The notes under the pieces: model-generated
Databases searched by the model: none
Seen by the model: the letters and a program-made list of their open reading frames with translations, nothing else
Told to the model about the DNA's origin: nothing
Source: Paragyromitra xinjiangensis
Taxonomy: Eukaryota > Ascomycota > Pezizomycetes > Pezizales > Discinaceae
NCBI GenBank assembly: GCA_038503065.1
Contig: JBCAMK010000021.1
Location: forward strand, 1,302,001-1,366,000
Reading direction: 5' to 3'
DNA: 64,000 nt
In this document: positions 12,967 through 23,955 of the stretch, in pieces
Layout: each line of letters begins with the position of its first letter
How positions within the stretch are numbered: the first letter of the stretch is position 1
Translations under genes and position numbers: made by a program

Positions 12967-13650
12967 ATGTCCCCATCATATCGCAAAGTGTTGATTCCCG
13001 ACTTCATTGATGGTGTTCTAGTTCATCGTGAAGTCCTATACGAACCTGAGGTTAGATTTGAATGTCACGTACGGTTCAAATACCATCGCTACACTTTCCC
13101 CAGCTGTGCTCTCTCATGGCCAGGGGCATACTCCGACTGCATCCCTATGCTCCGCCAGCTCCTTGGAATCCGGATATTTCACACCTCTGCCCCGGATGAC
13201 ATCCCATGGCCGGCTAATCTCAGCTATTCACCCTGCTTCTTCGGATACTGGCCATCCGCAGACCGCTGGCGGTCAAAATACTCTCGCGCTCTTTCAGCGA
13301 GATCGATGGTCTTTTTCCGAGACGACTTGAAGCCGTTACATCCAAAGCAGCTGGAAGCTCTCTGGTGTTTCTGTGACCGGCTGTATCTAGTCGTTACTCC
13401 CCCCCTCCTCTTGGAGTACACGCTTCCTGGCAGACTTGCAAGCCTCAGGTGGGAGCTGAAGACGAAATACCCTTTCGTGGGGCAATCACCGGAGCATAAA
13501 TTTGAGAAACTAGTGGGCTTGATTCAAGCTATTTGGGAGGATCACTGCACTGTGGATAACTATAGCGCTTTCTTTGAAGTTCATAGGCGTATCAAGTTGT
13601 TGCGTGGAGGCGAGAGCTGGAGGGAGGTTAGTTCGTTTTATGCCACTTAG
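12967..13650 (+). CDS. hypothetical protein, single exon, 227 aa
   Basis: ATG to TAG with even codon use and no internal stop. I do not recognise the family. The protein is rich in aromatic residues (W, Y, F), has no signal peptide or membrane segment and no obvious repeats. It starts with VLIPDFIDGVLVHREVLYEP and ends with a basic stretch (HRRIKLLRGGESWREVSSF), suggesting a soluble globular protein. A donor-like GTTAGT sits near the 3' end (SWREVSS), so an extra 3' exon is possible. It is probably a lineage-restricted fungal gene. Confidence 0.65.
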   Translation: MSPSYRKVLIPDFIDGVLVHREVLYEPEVRFECHVRFKYHRYTFPSCALSWPGAYSDCIPMLRQLLGIRIFHTSAPDDIPWPANLSYSPCFFGYWPSADRWRSKYSRALSARSMVFFRDDLKPLHPKQLEALWCFCDRLYLVVTPPLLLEYTLPGRLASLRWELKTKYPFVGQSPEHKFEKLVGLIQAIWEDHCTVDNYSAFFEVHRRIKLLRGGESWREVSSFYAT

Positions 13651-16600
13651 ACACGACCTGATTTCACGTGTTTGATGATTATAAAGCAACCACTTTGAGG
13701 AATAGGTTTTGATGTTCACTGATAAGCACCTAAGGCGAGAAATTTGTTTTCTTTACATTCCGTTACTGCCAGTCACTCGAGCGCTGTAGCCTTTCAAGAG
13801 ACATTAAATTTATGTATATTTGTAAATCGCCCAGACTCTAATCGTTTAGTGATGGTCATCGTCCCTCCTTTACCTGAGCTTGCTAGGTGGAGAACTACAC
13901 GGTTGATAACTCCGGTGGGTATTAGCAGGAAGCAGGCTATAGGACTTTCTTGAGAGTATGTAATGTATTCGGTCATAGGACGGTGGGGGTGGGCCATCCC
14001 AAGCATCGTATTGCCTGGTTAGTACTGCAGTGAGTGACCATACGGGAATCCCAGGTACTGAACTCAAATATATATTTTTTTCACTTTCCCAGATCTCATA
14101 TGGCGCAAGACTCGAATTAGGTGCCCTTCTTTTTTTTTGCTTGGTTGTTCCACTAAATGGAGTAAGTTTTTTTTTTTAGTGGGGTTATTCTGCAGAATCA
14201 GTCTTTATCGATTGGTGAAATTAGTTGCGCTGGCTCCACTTCCGTGTGACCAGACCGGGGTATGACATGTGCGTCTTTGGTTGCACAAGGTAGAACTCAC
14301 AGGATACAATACCTCCATCTCACGGACACTTTCTCCCATATCTCCGTTGCAATACCTGTCCCCGAACGTACCCCTCCACTGCAGCCCTTTCTCGCTAACG
14401 GCTTCCGTGATCACACCGGAAATTGGCGAAACTATTCTGTTTCGTCTCCCCTTTCCTATCGTCTTTGGTGCTCGCTCCATCCTTGGCTCAGCAACCGTCT
14501 TTGGCGATGTGAGTCGTAACCGTTCCAGCTTGGAGGAGGGTGGTATCGACCTTACTCTTTGGGTGGCCCCGGCTTCAGTGCCAATGACCCGAGTGGAAAT
14601 GAGTTCATCCTCTCCCCCTCGGATGACTGGCAAAAGTCTTTCCTGTCCAAAGAACTGCCTGGGGTCGTGCGACTCCCGACTCCCGCTGGGTTTCAAGGTG
14701 GAATTCCGCTGGACCCGCCGTTTTATTGCCTGGGCTTGGCCAAGCTCTCGTATTTTTAACATAGGCCTATCAATTCAGACCTACAAGGTTAGCCACATAA
14801 TAGTTTAAATTCCCACTTTCCGCGCTAGCTGGGCTGGAGCTTCCGTGGTTCGCCTAGGCTGGGCGAAGGTGAATATCAATTTAGGCTGGCCTATTAGAAG
14901 GCTTGGACCCTGGCGACTTCGTTGCCATGAAGCTAGAATTTCTTAACGTTCCCCGTCTGAGACACAAAACTCAAGGTCAGCAGCTCTGGCGGCGCAGGGG
15001 TTGGTACCTACCCTAAAGATTTTGGTATCAGGTTCCCACAACCAGCAAATTTTCTGTTACGGGCTCGGATGGGGTCTCTGATGGAGACGAAGTGGGCGAT
15101 TTAACGTTTCTAGAATTTTCTAGGCTGCTCGTACTACAGAACGTCGTATTACAGGCTGTGGTTGATAGAAATGAAGTTAAAGAGCAAGCTTTGTGCTTCG
15201 AGCGAGTGAGAAATTGGATTACTGAAATTTCGGTTCATTGATGGTTCGGGTTTCTTTCTTTGTAATCGATTGTTAGTTTTAGACCTTTATAATGGCTTGG
15301 CTTGGCTTGGTGTTGAAATGGCGAATTTTAGTTGCTGGTAGAGACGGGGCGTTATTGCTTGTTTGCTTCCAAATACCCTCTAGACACACATAGTTATCGC
15401 TATCTATAGCAGCTTGCGGCGCCAAATAGGTCACTGCATATCCAATAGATTTTTTACTACTAAGCAAGATTGGGCAGAGGTATGTAGTACATGGGCGGGG
15501 AGATGATAGTGAAAAAAGCAACCACCTGCGAGTTTTCTTTAGCGTTCAGGCGCCGATCTCCTAGCGACCGCAAGATTATTTTTAGTTTTACGTTTTGTAC
15601 TTCATGTCTTAGATCTAGATACCCCCTGGGATGAAAATTTCCCTATCCTTAGAGCGAAGATAGTAACTCTTGCCATGGTACTGCAAGTAGGGTTTAGCTG
15701 ATAGCGAAACTAGAAGTCCTAGTCCTGATCGGCGGTAGTCTACCACTATCTTCTCGTCGTTCCCATGATGTTCTGAAAGCTGGCTGTATTTATTCATACG
15801 AAAATTCCCGCCGTCAGATTTCCAGATGCAACGCTTGTAACGGAGATTTTCAAAAACATCCTTGAACTTTGGGGTTCCAGTGGTATCTTCGAGGCGGTTT
15901 TGGGTAACTTGTCTTTTTGGTACATGTTGGTTCGCGGTAAACTCTAAATAGCACATTGCGTTAGGGCTGCGATAGTAAATAAGGCAAATCGGTAGTCTCA
16001 CCTAGTACACCCCTAAGATTATACATCTGATATTCATGAAGGATCTGATCCCCTAACGCTAAGGAGTACACTGGTGCTGAATGATTCATAGAGATGATTT
16101 GAGGAGTTGAGGCGGTACACATGCACGTATCGCCTTAAGTAGGGGACAGCCAAGGCTCAGCCGTTGTGCAATGAGTAGACGCGTTTTACGGGATCTTCAG
16201 TTGTACTCGCGTCAACGCTGGTCGGCGGTTGCTATTCAGTCCCTACAGTTGACTCTCCCTATAAAGGTTCATGTTATAGGATAGTCCCCTTATAAGGATA
16301 TGTATTCGGGTCCTGACAGGGATTATTTTGGGTGTACTAGGCCTTTCTTATAAGGATATCTGCCCCATAAAAGTATGGAATCGGAGCAGCTTCGTATCAT
16401 TATAGAGCGATGCGCTGTATAAAAGGCACCTCTCCACGTGAGAGGGTCATCCGAATAGATGTCTTTAGTCTCAGTGAACATAGTCAAAATCACGACGTCG
16501 GTGCGACATCCACTACCAACAGTCCATAGCCCCACGTCTTATGAGTTGTTCTAAATCCTCAGACCAACCAGCTTCCGCTACTAGGATCTACCGCAACAGT

Positions 16601-17472
16601 AATATATGCATCAGGCAACTTCTACGGTGAGAATGGATAATCGCCATTGAATCCCATAAATGATGTACCAGTGCCACAGATTAGGTGCCTTCTGGCACCC
16701 GTGTTGGCCAAGTCTCCCACAATTCTTTGACAAAGGAATAGTTGTAGCGAATCATGAATTGGAGTTGGCATAAATTTAATTACTATTCGTTCCGCGACTA
16801 AGTTATATTCATAACGTGCATAGTCAGATTCAATTTTAGAGCTCCCATTCCGCGAAAACAGAGGTGATGGGATGAAGTACTAGGGGCCCATCAAGACTCC
16901 TAGTGTGGCGCATGGCGAAAGTAGGAGCGATATTATCCAGGAGCGAAGGGACAAGGGGGAACTCGCTGCCTGGAGAGTTGGTGCTTAGGCTGCTTTTTCC
17001 CTATGGCGGAGAATGGCATGGTGGGGGTAGTGTTGATGACAACAGTTATAGAAGGTTGTTGTCTTTGAGAGAAATAAAATGTGTACTTTTGATTGGTTCG
17101 AGGAAATGCGGATAGATTGTTCTAATCCTCAGTTGTCTACTTCTATATATAGCTCTCTACCGTTCTACACTCTACTAGTGTATTTGTACATCTCAGTCCT
17201 GACACGTTTTTCTCTTTTGCTTGTGAACTTTTAACGACACGTTCCTTCCACCAGTGCCATCTGAAAGGGGTTTTAGTAACTTTAAGAGTGTGATTGTGAT
17301 CGGAAAAGCATGGAGATTTTGCTGTTTCTTTCAATCTTTTCTCTCTAGAATTGGTGGACTTTCAATTTGGAGTTCCATTCGGTTGCTAATTCAAAAACAC
17401 GCTTTGACCATCGATAATAAGTGAGGAACACAGCTCCAAATATTTCAACACCCTCCTCCACCCTAACACAAA
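13651..17472. other. gene-poor stretch with ambiguous frames
   Basis: Besides the ambiguous GC-rich patch at 14205-14808, a minus frame at 16001-15615 (128 codons) has protein-like texture (CYLEFTANQHVPKRQ, GNDEKIVVDYRRSGLG) but opens with GTG, so it could only be an exon or remnant. At 16246 a TA-flanked CAGTTGACTCTCCCTATAAAG looks like one end of the MITE family seen at 2681, without a matching right end. Confidence 0.4.
14205..14762 (-). CDS. uncertain 185-codon frame in a GC-rich patch
   Basis: On the minus strand an ATG at 14762 opens 185 uninterrupted codons giving a basic protein (many R, K and S; SPKTVAEPRMERAPKTIGKG). Two plus-strand frames are also open over the same DNA. One (14262-14759) is broken by a single stop at 14517-14519 and contains GGPGFSANDPSGNEFILSPS, which also reads like protein. 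Stop codons are rare here simply because the patch is GC-rich, so at most one frame is coding. It may be the remnant of a transferred or mobile sequence. I recognise no family in any frame. Confidence 0.25.
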   Translation of the reverse strand: MLKIRELGQAQAIKRRVQRNSTLKPSGSRESHDPRQFFGQERLLPVIRGGEDELISTRVIGTEAGATQRVRSIPPSSKLERLRLTSPKTVAEPRMERAPKTIGKGRRNRIVSPISGVITEAVSEKGLQWRGTFGDRYCNGDMGESVREMEVLYPVSSTLCNQRRTCHTPVWSHGSGASATNFTNR

Positions 17473-18300
17473 ATGGATCTAATTATCCAGAGCGAGAATC
17501 TTACATACAGTTCCAAGTATGTGGAGTACCACGTGCCCCCATCTATCGACGGTGGGCCCACTTTGAAGCTCCTCGTACATCGTCCAGGTGAAGGCGATGT
17601 TGCTATCTTATTCATACCAAACACACCACATACCAAGCCTCCGCCAGATTTCTTGCAAGAGACGGCGAAGTTACACTGGCAGATGTTCGGATCACATATT
17701 GTGAATTTTGTATGCTATTTGTTTGACCGTCGCATCGAATGTCTGCCGACGAAGATAAACGGACTCGAGAGTTTCTGCAGTAGGGGATTCACATACCTCA
17801 ACTCCAAGGAGGAATATCAACAGATGTCGTTTACGGTCCCTCCCCAAGAACTGTCTTTCCGCCCGGGAATACTTAGTACTGAAAGAGAAGCTTTCGAGAT
17901 GGGATACGCCGAGCGTGATGGAATTAAGCTTCTTCGGGAGATGGAGGAAAAAACTAGAGAGGTGTGGCTAAAGCGTTTGAGCCTCAGCTGGGATAAGATC
18001 GCCGATAACCCTGCTATTAGGATTAGGGCGATGGCTGAGGAATCCACTTTGGAACCGGTGGCGTTTCTACCGTATCTGATTGGCTCGCAAGGCGTGGTGC
18101 TGGTGAAGCCGCTGTGGACGGAGAAAAGCAGGCGCGATTGGCAGCATGCACGACGAGTATTGTATCGTTCTGTGCATGATGAATGTATTGGCAAGAAGTT
18201 ACTTGTGAATTGTGGGGAGGGGGATGGTGAATCGCGTTCGTTTTTGCATGATTGGGGTTACAGTACAGAATGTTCCTACTTGTATGGGCTTTATTACTAG
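17473..18300 (+). CDS. hypothetical protein, single exon, 275 aa
   Basis: ATG in a good context (CACAAAATGG) to TAG. It is a soluble protein without signal peptide or membrane segment. I do not recognise the N-terminal half (GPTLKLLVHRPGEGDVAILF, then a Trp/Phe-rich region). The C-terminal 75 residues (from VAFLPYLIGSQGVVLVKPLW to KLLVNCGEGDGESRSFLHDW and GYSTECSYLYGLYY) have the order beta strand, helix, beta strand, helix and G-[YF] turn seen at the end of GNAT-type acetyltransferases. The resemblance is weak and should be treated as a guess. It is likely a lineage-specific single-copy gene. Confidence 0.7.
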   Translation: MDLIIQSENLTYSSKYVEYHVPPSIDGGPTLKLLVHRPGEGDVAILFIPNTPHTKPPPDFLQETAKLHWQMFGSHIVNFVCYLFDRRIECLPTKINGLESFCSRGFTYLNSKEEYQQMSFTVPPQELSFRPGILSTEREAFEMGYAERDGIKLLREMEEKTREVWLKRLSLSWDKIADNPAIRIRAMAEESTLEPVAFLPYLIGSQGVVLVKPLWTEKSRRDWQHARRVLYRSVHDECIGKKLLVNCGEGDGESRSFLHDWGYSTECSYLYGLYY

Positions 18301-18517
18301 CGCTTTTACGTCTTTGGTTTGTCAGTTTATGTTAGCGTTCGGGTCTACACATACACGTATACTCCCATCATCCCCTCGCCTTTGCTGACTTTAGAGTTCT
18401 GTTCCCTCCGCTTATTATTTCCCCGATATCCGCCTGCGCGTAACTGGCGGGCGAGAGTAATACCCATAGAGAGTCCTAGGAGAAAACAGGCAAAGGCAAA
18501 GTTTTCACCGCTACCAT

Positions 18518-18640
18518 CCTCCCCCTTTTCTCCTTTTCCCTCCTCGCCCTCACTTTTGTGCCTCTCCTTCTCACCTTTGCCCCCCACCTCCTCTTCCTCC
18601 TCCCTTCTCTTCTCCTTCTCTTGCTCCTCTAGCCCTTGCA
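18518..18640. repeat. long pyrimidine-rich tract
   Basis: About 120 bases almost entirely C and T on the plus strand (short CTCCTCTTCC and CTTCTCC units), with few interruptions. This is compositional and leaves spurious Glu/Lys-rich frames on the other strand. Such tracts can form triplex DNA and often mutate by slippage. Confidence 0.8.
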
Positions 18641-18883
18641 GCCCATGCTTTGTGGCCAATGCCACTGCCCCACAATAGAGTGTAAAATATGTGCAAACAA
18701 AGTCCATGTCTCAGTCGCCTGGTGAACCATCAACGCCAACTCTTCGTTCTCCCCTTACCACTTTTTCTAAAAACCTAACCGTAATTCGATATAAACTTCG
18801 CACATCCCGGCTGTACGTTCGATGCTAATCTCGCGCCCAGCCCCATACTACGCAGCCATAAGCGATAAGGGATGGGAACGAGC

Positions 18884-19159
18884 CTAGTTCGATGCTAGTT
18901 CTCGCAAACCCATTTTCTTGATTACCATATTCCCTAGGTAGTTGGCAGGGGTGTTAGCCCCGCCTGAGAACACAATCTCACGATATAGCGTTTGTAGCTT
19001 TGTTTTCAGCGTTGCGAGTCGGGTGTGAATCGCTACTATGTTTTCAGAATCCTGGTTGTCCTTCATCCACATGGCCTTTATACCGTCAACGATTGATACT
19101 TGGACGAAGCTAGCTGACGAGATGGCTAAACTTGCAATTTCCGCCCTGCCAAGTACCAT
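18884..19159 (-). CDS. candidate 91-aa protein
   Basis: ATG at 19159 (minus) to TAG gives 91 residues: MVLGRAEIASLAISSASFVQ, then a helical amphipathic region (VAIHTRLATLKTKLQTLYRE) and a polar end. Its layout (short hydrophobic N-terminus, then coiled helix) recalls the N-terminal helical domains at the start of many fungal STAND/NLR-type proteins, but no nucleotide-binding region follows. It could be a stand-alone small gene or the leftover 5' end of a larger one. Confidence 0.35.
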   Translation of the reverse strand: MVLGRAEIASLAISSASFVQVSIVDGIKAMWMKDNQDSENIVAIHTRLATLKTKLQTLYREIVFSGGANTPANYLGNMVIKKMGLRELASN

Positions 19160-20362
19160 TTACCACTAGTGGCTGAAGGTGTGATCGGAATGAGAGTGAT
19201 TGAGATGGATGTTTTGATAGTGTTCAGTCGTTGATAGTTTTGTTTCGGCGGGGTGAAGTGACTACATGTATGCAGAGTTTAGCACCTGACCCCAAACTAG
19301 GGTTCCATGTCATTGCAACCCTAAACTATGATTTTCAGCCTCCCGTTCCAGGTCCAAATCCGCGAGTCATTCAGATATGCTAGTCGATTATATCCAGTTC
19401 TCCCTTTATTATTTTTTTCAGTGGTTTTGGGTGTTCTCTAGTGCTCAAACCATGTAGTGCCTTCACAAAACATCACTCGGCGTGACCCGCGAAATATGTG
19501 GAGTAGGACATGGTGATATTCGTTGCTGCTATAGAAGGCCTGATAATAAGGATACAGGAGAAAGAAGCGAAGCAGAGGCAGAAAGCCCCTGTATATACTG
19601 ATACTCCAACCCCAAAGCAGTTTCCTAATAAGTAGGATACGCTGAATAACCGCCTGGATAAACCACAACTAAAGAAAGCTGGAATAGGCAAGGAATAGTA
19701 AGGAGCCTGAAATGGAGGGGGCTACGTAGGCTTAGGAACCCCTACATAGATGGAGTAAAGAATAGGACCAAATAGTGGGGAAAGGCCATATGCGACATGA
19801 AAGGAAGAAAATATCCAACAATATGTGATTGATTGATTACTTGATTTGTTCGTTGAGTAAATCCAAGCGAAATAGGTATGTTAGACATGGCTCCCTGGCG
19901 GCAAACGGCGCACGGCAAACGGCGCAGGCTGTGAAGAGTTTCATGAAAACGAGGCCTATATTGGGCCTTAACTGTAGTCGAGTTGAGCCAACTAATCAAG
20001 CTCTCTTCTCTACTTCCTGATCCCATCATTCATGAAAATATGTGTTGGAATATTAGGTATGGAAGGGGGGGAAAGCCGAGGTGGTGATTCGAAGTTGGGG
20101 CTATAAAGTTTGGTCAGTAGCAAATCAGAGTAGTACTAGTAGCCGTCACTTCCGATATAAATCACTTACATACGGCAGCACCATTCACTTCTTGCTAAAT
20201 TTAGGGCTTTAAATATAGATATGACATCTGAAAGTATTTAACGATCAAGCTGAAGAGAATGTGGGCATGTATGATCCAACTGCATATAACTAACCCTCAC
20301 TCGGCTGGCAAGTCTACGGCGTGGCCACTAAGATACTAAAAAAATACCTGAAAGGCACCTTG

Positions 20363-20893
20363 CTAATCCTGCCCATCTGTCGATTGGGCCAGACGCGCCT
20401 TTTTCAGCATGGGAAATATTCCCTTGAGAGAATCCACAGTTTTCAATAAACAATGCCCACATGCATCCCAGACTTTCTCCTCATCTTTCTCCTCGCGTAC
20501 AAGATCATCCACTAAAAAAGAAAGCGTCTTGATCTCATCAGTGGCAAGGATATACCGTATTTTGGTAGCTCCGCGCACATCCTTAGGGTATAGTTTCACA
20601 GAAAGTATATCTAGTACTCTCGAGTCAGTAAAAATCATCACTCTTGAGATTCGACGCGTAGACTAACCGAGCGGTCTGGCAATATAGGCTAAGTGTTCAA
20701 TAATAAAGATCCTCGCGCTTCCGGCGGAATGAGCATCCAGGTGTTTCTCCAGAGGAAGCTCATCATCGACAACATGGCACATAATCTGTAGGTGATGAAG
20801 TACTGTTATGACTGCCTTTATCCGGAAGGAGGGGATTCTCCCAGAGGGACAACCAGAAAACACAGCAAGTGGACCAGAAGAGCCCTGGGTCAT
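20363..20893 (-). pseudogene. protein-like frame with one internal stop
   Basis: On the minus strand a frame from the ATG at 20893 continues in the same register to 20363, broken only by TAG at 20663-20665. Before the stop lies LQIMCHVVDDELPLEKHLDA and after it VRGATKIRYILATDEIKTLS, DDLVREEKDEEKVWDACGHC and a basic end, which all look like real helical protein. The 25 bases after the stop are too short for an intron. I read this as a decayed gene with a nonsense mutation; a short gene starting at an ATG near 20641 (92 codons) is the alternative. Family unknown. Confidence 0.4.
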
Positions 20894-21934
20894 TTTTTAT
20901 TGGCTATACAAGTCAGTCTTTTGTTGAGTTATTTTTCGAGGTATCATGTATTTGGTATCTCGAGGCTGGTGGTAGCCGGTACTCTATCTAGTTTAAAGTA
21001 TCAGCATTAGCAGAGGTTGAAAAGTGGGCCTAGGAATATGAGAACATGCCTGCTTCAACCTGACGGCTGTCATTTTTCAACATCGGGGTAACGGAAGTCA
21101 TCATAATTGATATATTTGAGGAGGGAGAGGGTGTTGTATGGCGGCGGGCACCTAGAGGTGCCCCACCCGGCAACTAAATGAGGTCGTCAGGATCAGTTTT
21201 TCTACTATCAGACCTTATTGAACCCGCAAGACCCAGTGATATCATATGGCGTACCTTTAGTATCCGTCATCACAGACTAAATCGTGTATAACTACATGTA
21301 GTTCAGCTCAGAGGGTGGGTATAACAGCCGAGAAACCAACGAAGCGCTATGATGGCCTGATCTCTGGAATTTGACACCGAACCAACTCGACTTGGATTCT
21401 GAAGAACCAAACCGTAGAGACAAGGCTCTAAAAAGGTTTTAGTAGGATGAAGAAGAAGAAGAAGAAGAAGATGATGATGATGCGTTATTAGAACAAAAAG
21501 TACATATACTACATGCCTTATAGTATTCCAGCTAGTTGAGAACACTAAGGAGAAAACTGGGTTGGATTCATAGGCGGTGCTTAGGACGATGAGATATTTT
21601 CTGTAAGTAGCTCAATAGGTGAAATAGCAGGTAATGGCTTTTCTTAGTAGCAGATAATAATTTCTTGGGACGGCCAACGGTAGGGTAGTAGGAGCCTTGC
21701 GTCGCCAAGCCATGTCAGAGGGTACCTACATGTACCTAAGGTGTGTGTTACTGGAAAACCGCCAAGCCTTGAAGACCACAACACGGCAAGGAATAGAGCT
21801 ACCATCTAAAACACTAGAGCGCTAGTTTCGTGAGCAAGGTAAGGGAATTCCCTAAGATCGCGATCAAGAATATTCATAATAGCATTGAAACTGCGGGGTG
21901 GCTTCCTACTGACACGTGCGGGGAGAATAGGAGA
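20894..21934. other. intergenic, with (GAA)n/(GAT)n microsatellite
   Basis: No gene seen. A GAA run followed by GAT repeats occupies about 21449-21483. The 14-bp palindrome AACTACATGTAGTT lies at 21290-21303 and a partial copy at about 21725. This is the upstream region of the ankyrin gene. Confidence 0.6.
21290..21303. repeat. palindrome AACTACATGTAGTT, copy 1
   Basis: A perfect 14-bp palindrome, identical to copies at 23550 and 29841. The core CTACATGTA recurs elsewhere in the window's non-coding DNA. Confidence 0.85.
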
Positions 21935-23212
21935 ATGGGCCTAAACTTTCTCTCCCTCTCAAATGAGCTTCTATTACTCATTGCGGAAAACATCAACGAA
22001 AAGAATGACCTCCTCTCCTTAATTTTAACCAATCGCCACCTTGCCACCCTCTACACTCAATCTTCACGCCACTGGCGCTTCCTCGCTACCAACTACGGTA
22101 CTAGAACTGCCGTCCACGCCCTAATCCTGGCTATTGTTACTCAAAACAAGCCCATGCTTCGGTTCCTGTTGAGCGAAGGTCTCTCAATGAAACTTAAGGT
22201 AGACAATGAGACTACTATACATGAAGCCCCTGGGAACGTCAGCGATGAAACGTTTGAGCAGATTTTAGAGGGAGGCGTCAACATGACTATTGAAACAAAG
22301 GGATGGTGGCTAGCTGAGGGAGGTTCGGCCCTGCACTGGATGGTGAGTATGGAAAAAGGAAATACTGTAAAACTTCTCCTGGAGAAAGGAGCAGACCCTA
22401 TGGTGAGGGACCGCGATGGGAGAACTGTGCTCCATTTCGTGGTGCTCATTGCTGGTAGCGGTTCTCCGTTACTTCCGATGATAAGCTTGCTCCTCGATGG
22501 TGGTGCCACTTTCCTCGAGGACTGGAGTCATGTTGGATTGTCTCCTCTGACGGCGGCTTATTTAAATCGGACTAACGTAGTGGGAAAACTCTTGCTGGAG
22601 AGGGCGCCTGTCGGTTATCAGTCTCCGGATCCACGGTTTGTAAGTCCGATTGACATGTCGGTTGTCCACCACGATGTAGACTTTGTCCGGTATATGATTG
22701 AAAAGGGATGGGATGTGAACTCGAGGCACCATAATGGCACTACACTTCTTCATACTGCTGCACGGGTCGCAAAATGGCGTACAGTAAAGTTATTGTTAGA
22801 TTTTGGAGTTGACGTCAATGTGCTGGATGACTTTTCCAACACAGTCTTGCATTCAGTCATGCGCCCGTTGAGACCGTCGGGGGATCCTCTCAGACGCACC
22901 GAGAATATAATAACAGTGATCGAACTTCTGCTTGCTGCGGGTGTCAATGTGAATGCCTTTAGTAGGGAGAATGGACGTATGACAGCTCTCCACATGGCTG
23001 CAAGAAATTCGACGCAGCCCTTGGCGAAAGCTGTTGCATTATTGATTAAAGGGGGCGCGGATCCGAATCTCTTGGATGACGAGGGGAGATCAGCACTGGA
23101 GGTCTCGATTTTTTGTTCGAACCTGGCGATAAAGAAGAAACTGTGGGGGGTCACTTCGGCGGAAATAATCGGTGGACGGCGATCGGCCCGGATCAAGGCA
23201 CAGAAATCATAG
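21935..23212 (+). CDS. F-box-like ankyrin-repeat protein, 425 aa
   Basis: Single exon. The first ATG in frame is at 21935 (MGLNFLSLSNELLLLIAENI); the frame stays open further upstream but without an ATG. Residues about 4-45 (LSNELLLLIAENINEKNDLL, SLILTNRHLATLY) fit an F-box-like motif. From about residue 65 to the end run about nine ankyrin repeats, best seen as GSALHWMVSMEKGNTVKLLL, GRTVLHFVV, GTTLLHTAARVAKWRTVKLL and MTALHMAARN with ADPNLLDDEGRSALEVS. F-box/ankyrin proteins are common, fast-turning fungal families; an F-box would link targets to an SCF ubiquitin ligase, but the partner cannot be read from sequence. It appears intact. Confidence 0.88.
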   Translation: MGLNFLSLSNELLLLIAENINEKNDLLSLILTNRHLATLYTQSSRHWRFLATNYGTRTAVHALILAIVTQNKPMLRFLLSEGLSMKLKVDNETTIHEAPGNVSDETFEQILEGGVNMTIETKGWWLAEGGSALHWMVSMEKGNTVKLLLEKGADPMVRDRDGRTVLHFVVLIAGSGSPLLPMISLLLDGGATFLEDWSHVGLSPLTAAYLNRTNVVGKLLLERAPVGYQSPDPRFVSPIDMSVVHHDVDFVRYMIEKGWDVNSRHHNGTTLLHTAARVAKWRTVKLLLDFGVDVNVLDDFSNTVLHSVMRPLRPSGDPLRRTENIITVIELLLAAGVNVNAFSRENGRMTALHMAARNSTQPLAKAVALLIKGGADPNLLDDEGRSALEVSIFCSNLAIKKKLWGVTSAEIIGGRRSARIKAQKS

Positions 23213-23897
23213 TAGGTACGTATTTTTGGAGGTGATTCTGGATGTCTATGTGTTGGCAAGGGATTGATGTCTCTTTGCTTATTTCACCTACATGTCTGGC
23301 AATCAAGAATTAGATAGATAAACATACAGGGTGAGTTGCTGTGATTTTTTAGTGTTAGGTTATAATACATGTGTGAATTAGGAGTTTTGTTTTTCGGAAG
23401 CACCTACGAACTAATTTTTCTTGGCAGACTCAGAAGAGACAATCTTTTTTGTTAGCAGTGAGCAGCAGGCAGAATCATTTGCATCTTCAACCTATTCGTC
23501 GTTGGAATAAATTTATGTTTTAGTGGTCATTTTTCAGCAGTGATAGGTTAACTACATGTAGTTCTTTTTACATTTCCTTCAGCGTTTTGGATTAGTGGAG
23601 TGGAGTGAAGTCAATAAAATTCTTTAGATACAACCATATACCCAGTAAGACAGGTAAGTCTTTAGAACGCAGCATTCATGAGCTTCTTTGCGATATATCA
23701 AACACGGTTGCTATTTCTTATGAATTCAAGTAAACTTCTTAAGACACGCTTTGGACCTAACACATTTCCTCCGATACATCTCACATGATAAAAGTTTAGA
23801 TATTTGTCACTCAAAAAACCCTACTGAACGCTAAAAGAAATCCATCAATTTGTCTCACATAGCGTCAAGCATAAATCGCGACATTAATTCTCCTGTC
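23213..23897. other. intergenic
   Basis: AT-rich spacer between the ankyrin gene and the helicase gene. It contains palindrome copy 2 at 23550-23563 and no frame worth reporting. Confidence 0.6.
23550..23563. repeat. palindrome AACTACATGTAGTT, copy 2
   Basis: Exact match to the 14-bp palindrome at 21290 and 29841, in AT-rich intergenic DNA. Confidence 0.85.
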
Positions 23898-23920
23898 TGA
23901 CGTGACGTGACGTGACGTGA
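23898..23920. promoter_or_regulatory. tandem TGACG/CGTGA sites before the helicase gene
   Basis: TGA followed by four direct CGTGA units creates four overlapping TGACGTGA sites with 5-bp spacing, ending 35 bases before the ATG at 23956. TGACGTGA is one base off the CRE/ATF octamer TGACGTCA bound by bZIP factors. Stress control of the downstream DNA-repair-type helicase is an inference. Confidence 0.5.
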
Positions 23921-23955
23921 CTGATAAGGTTCGGGAGCGGATCCTTGGCAGCGGG

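Noticed and set aside
15615..16001. 128-codon minus-strand frame
   Set aside because: Begins with GTG (which may be a donor site), no ATG near the start, no known motif.
18345..18707. Glu/Lys-rich minus-strand frame of 120 codons
   Set aside because: Mostly the complement of a pyrimidine tract; no ATG-supported conserved core.
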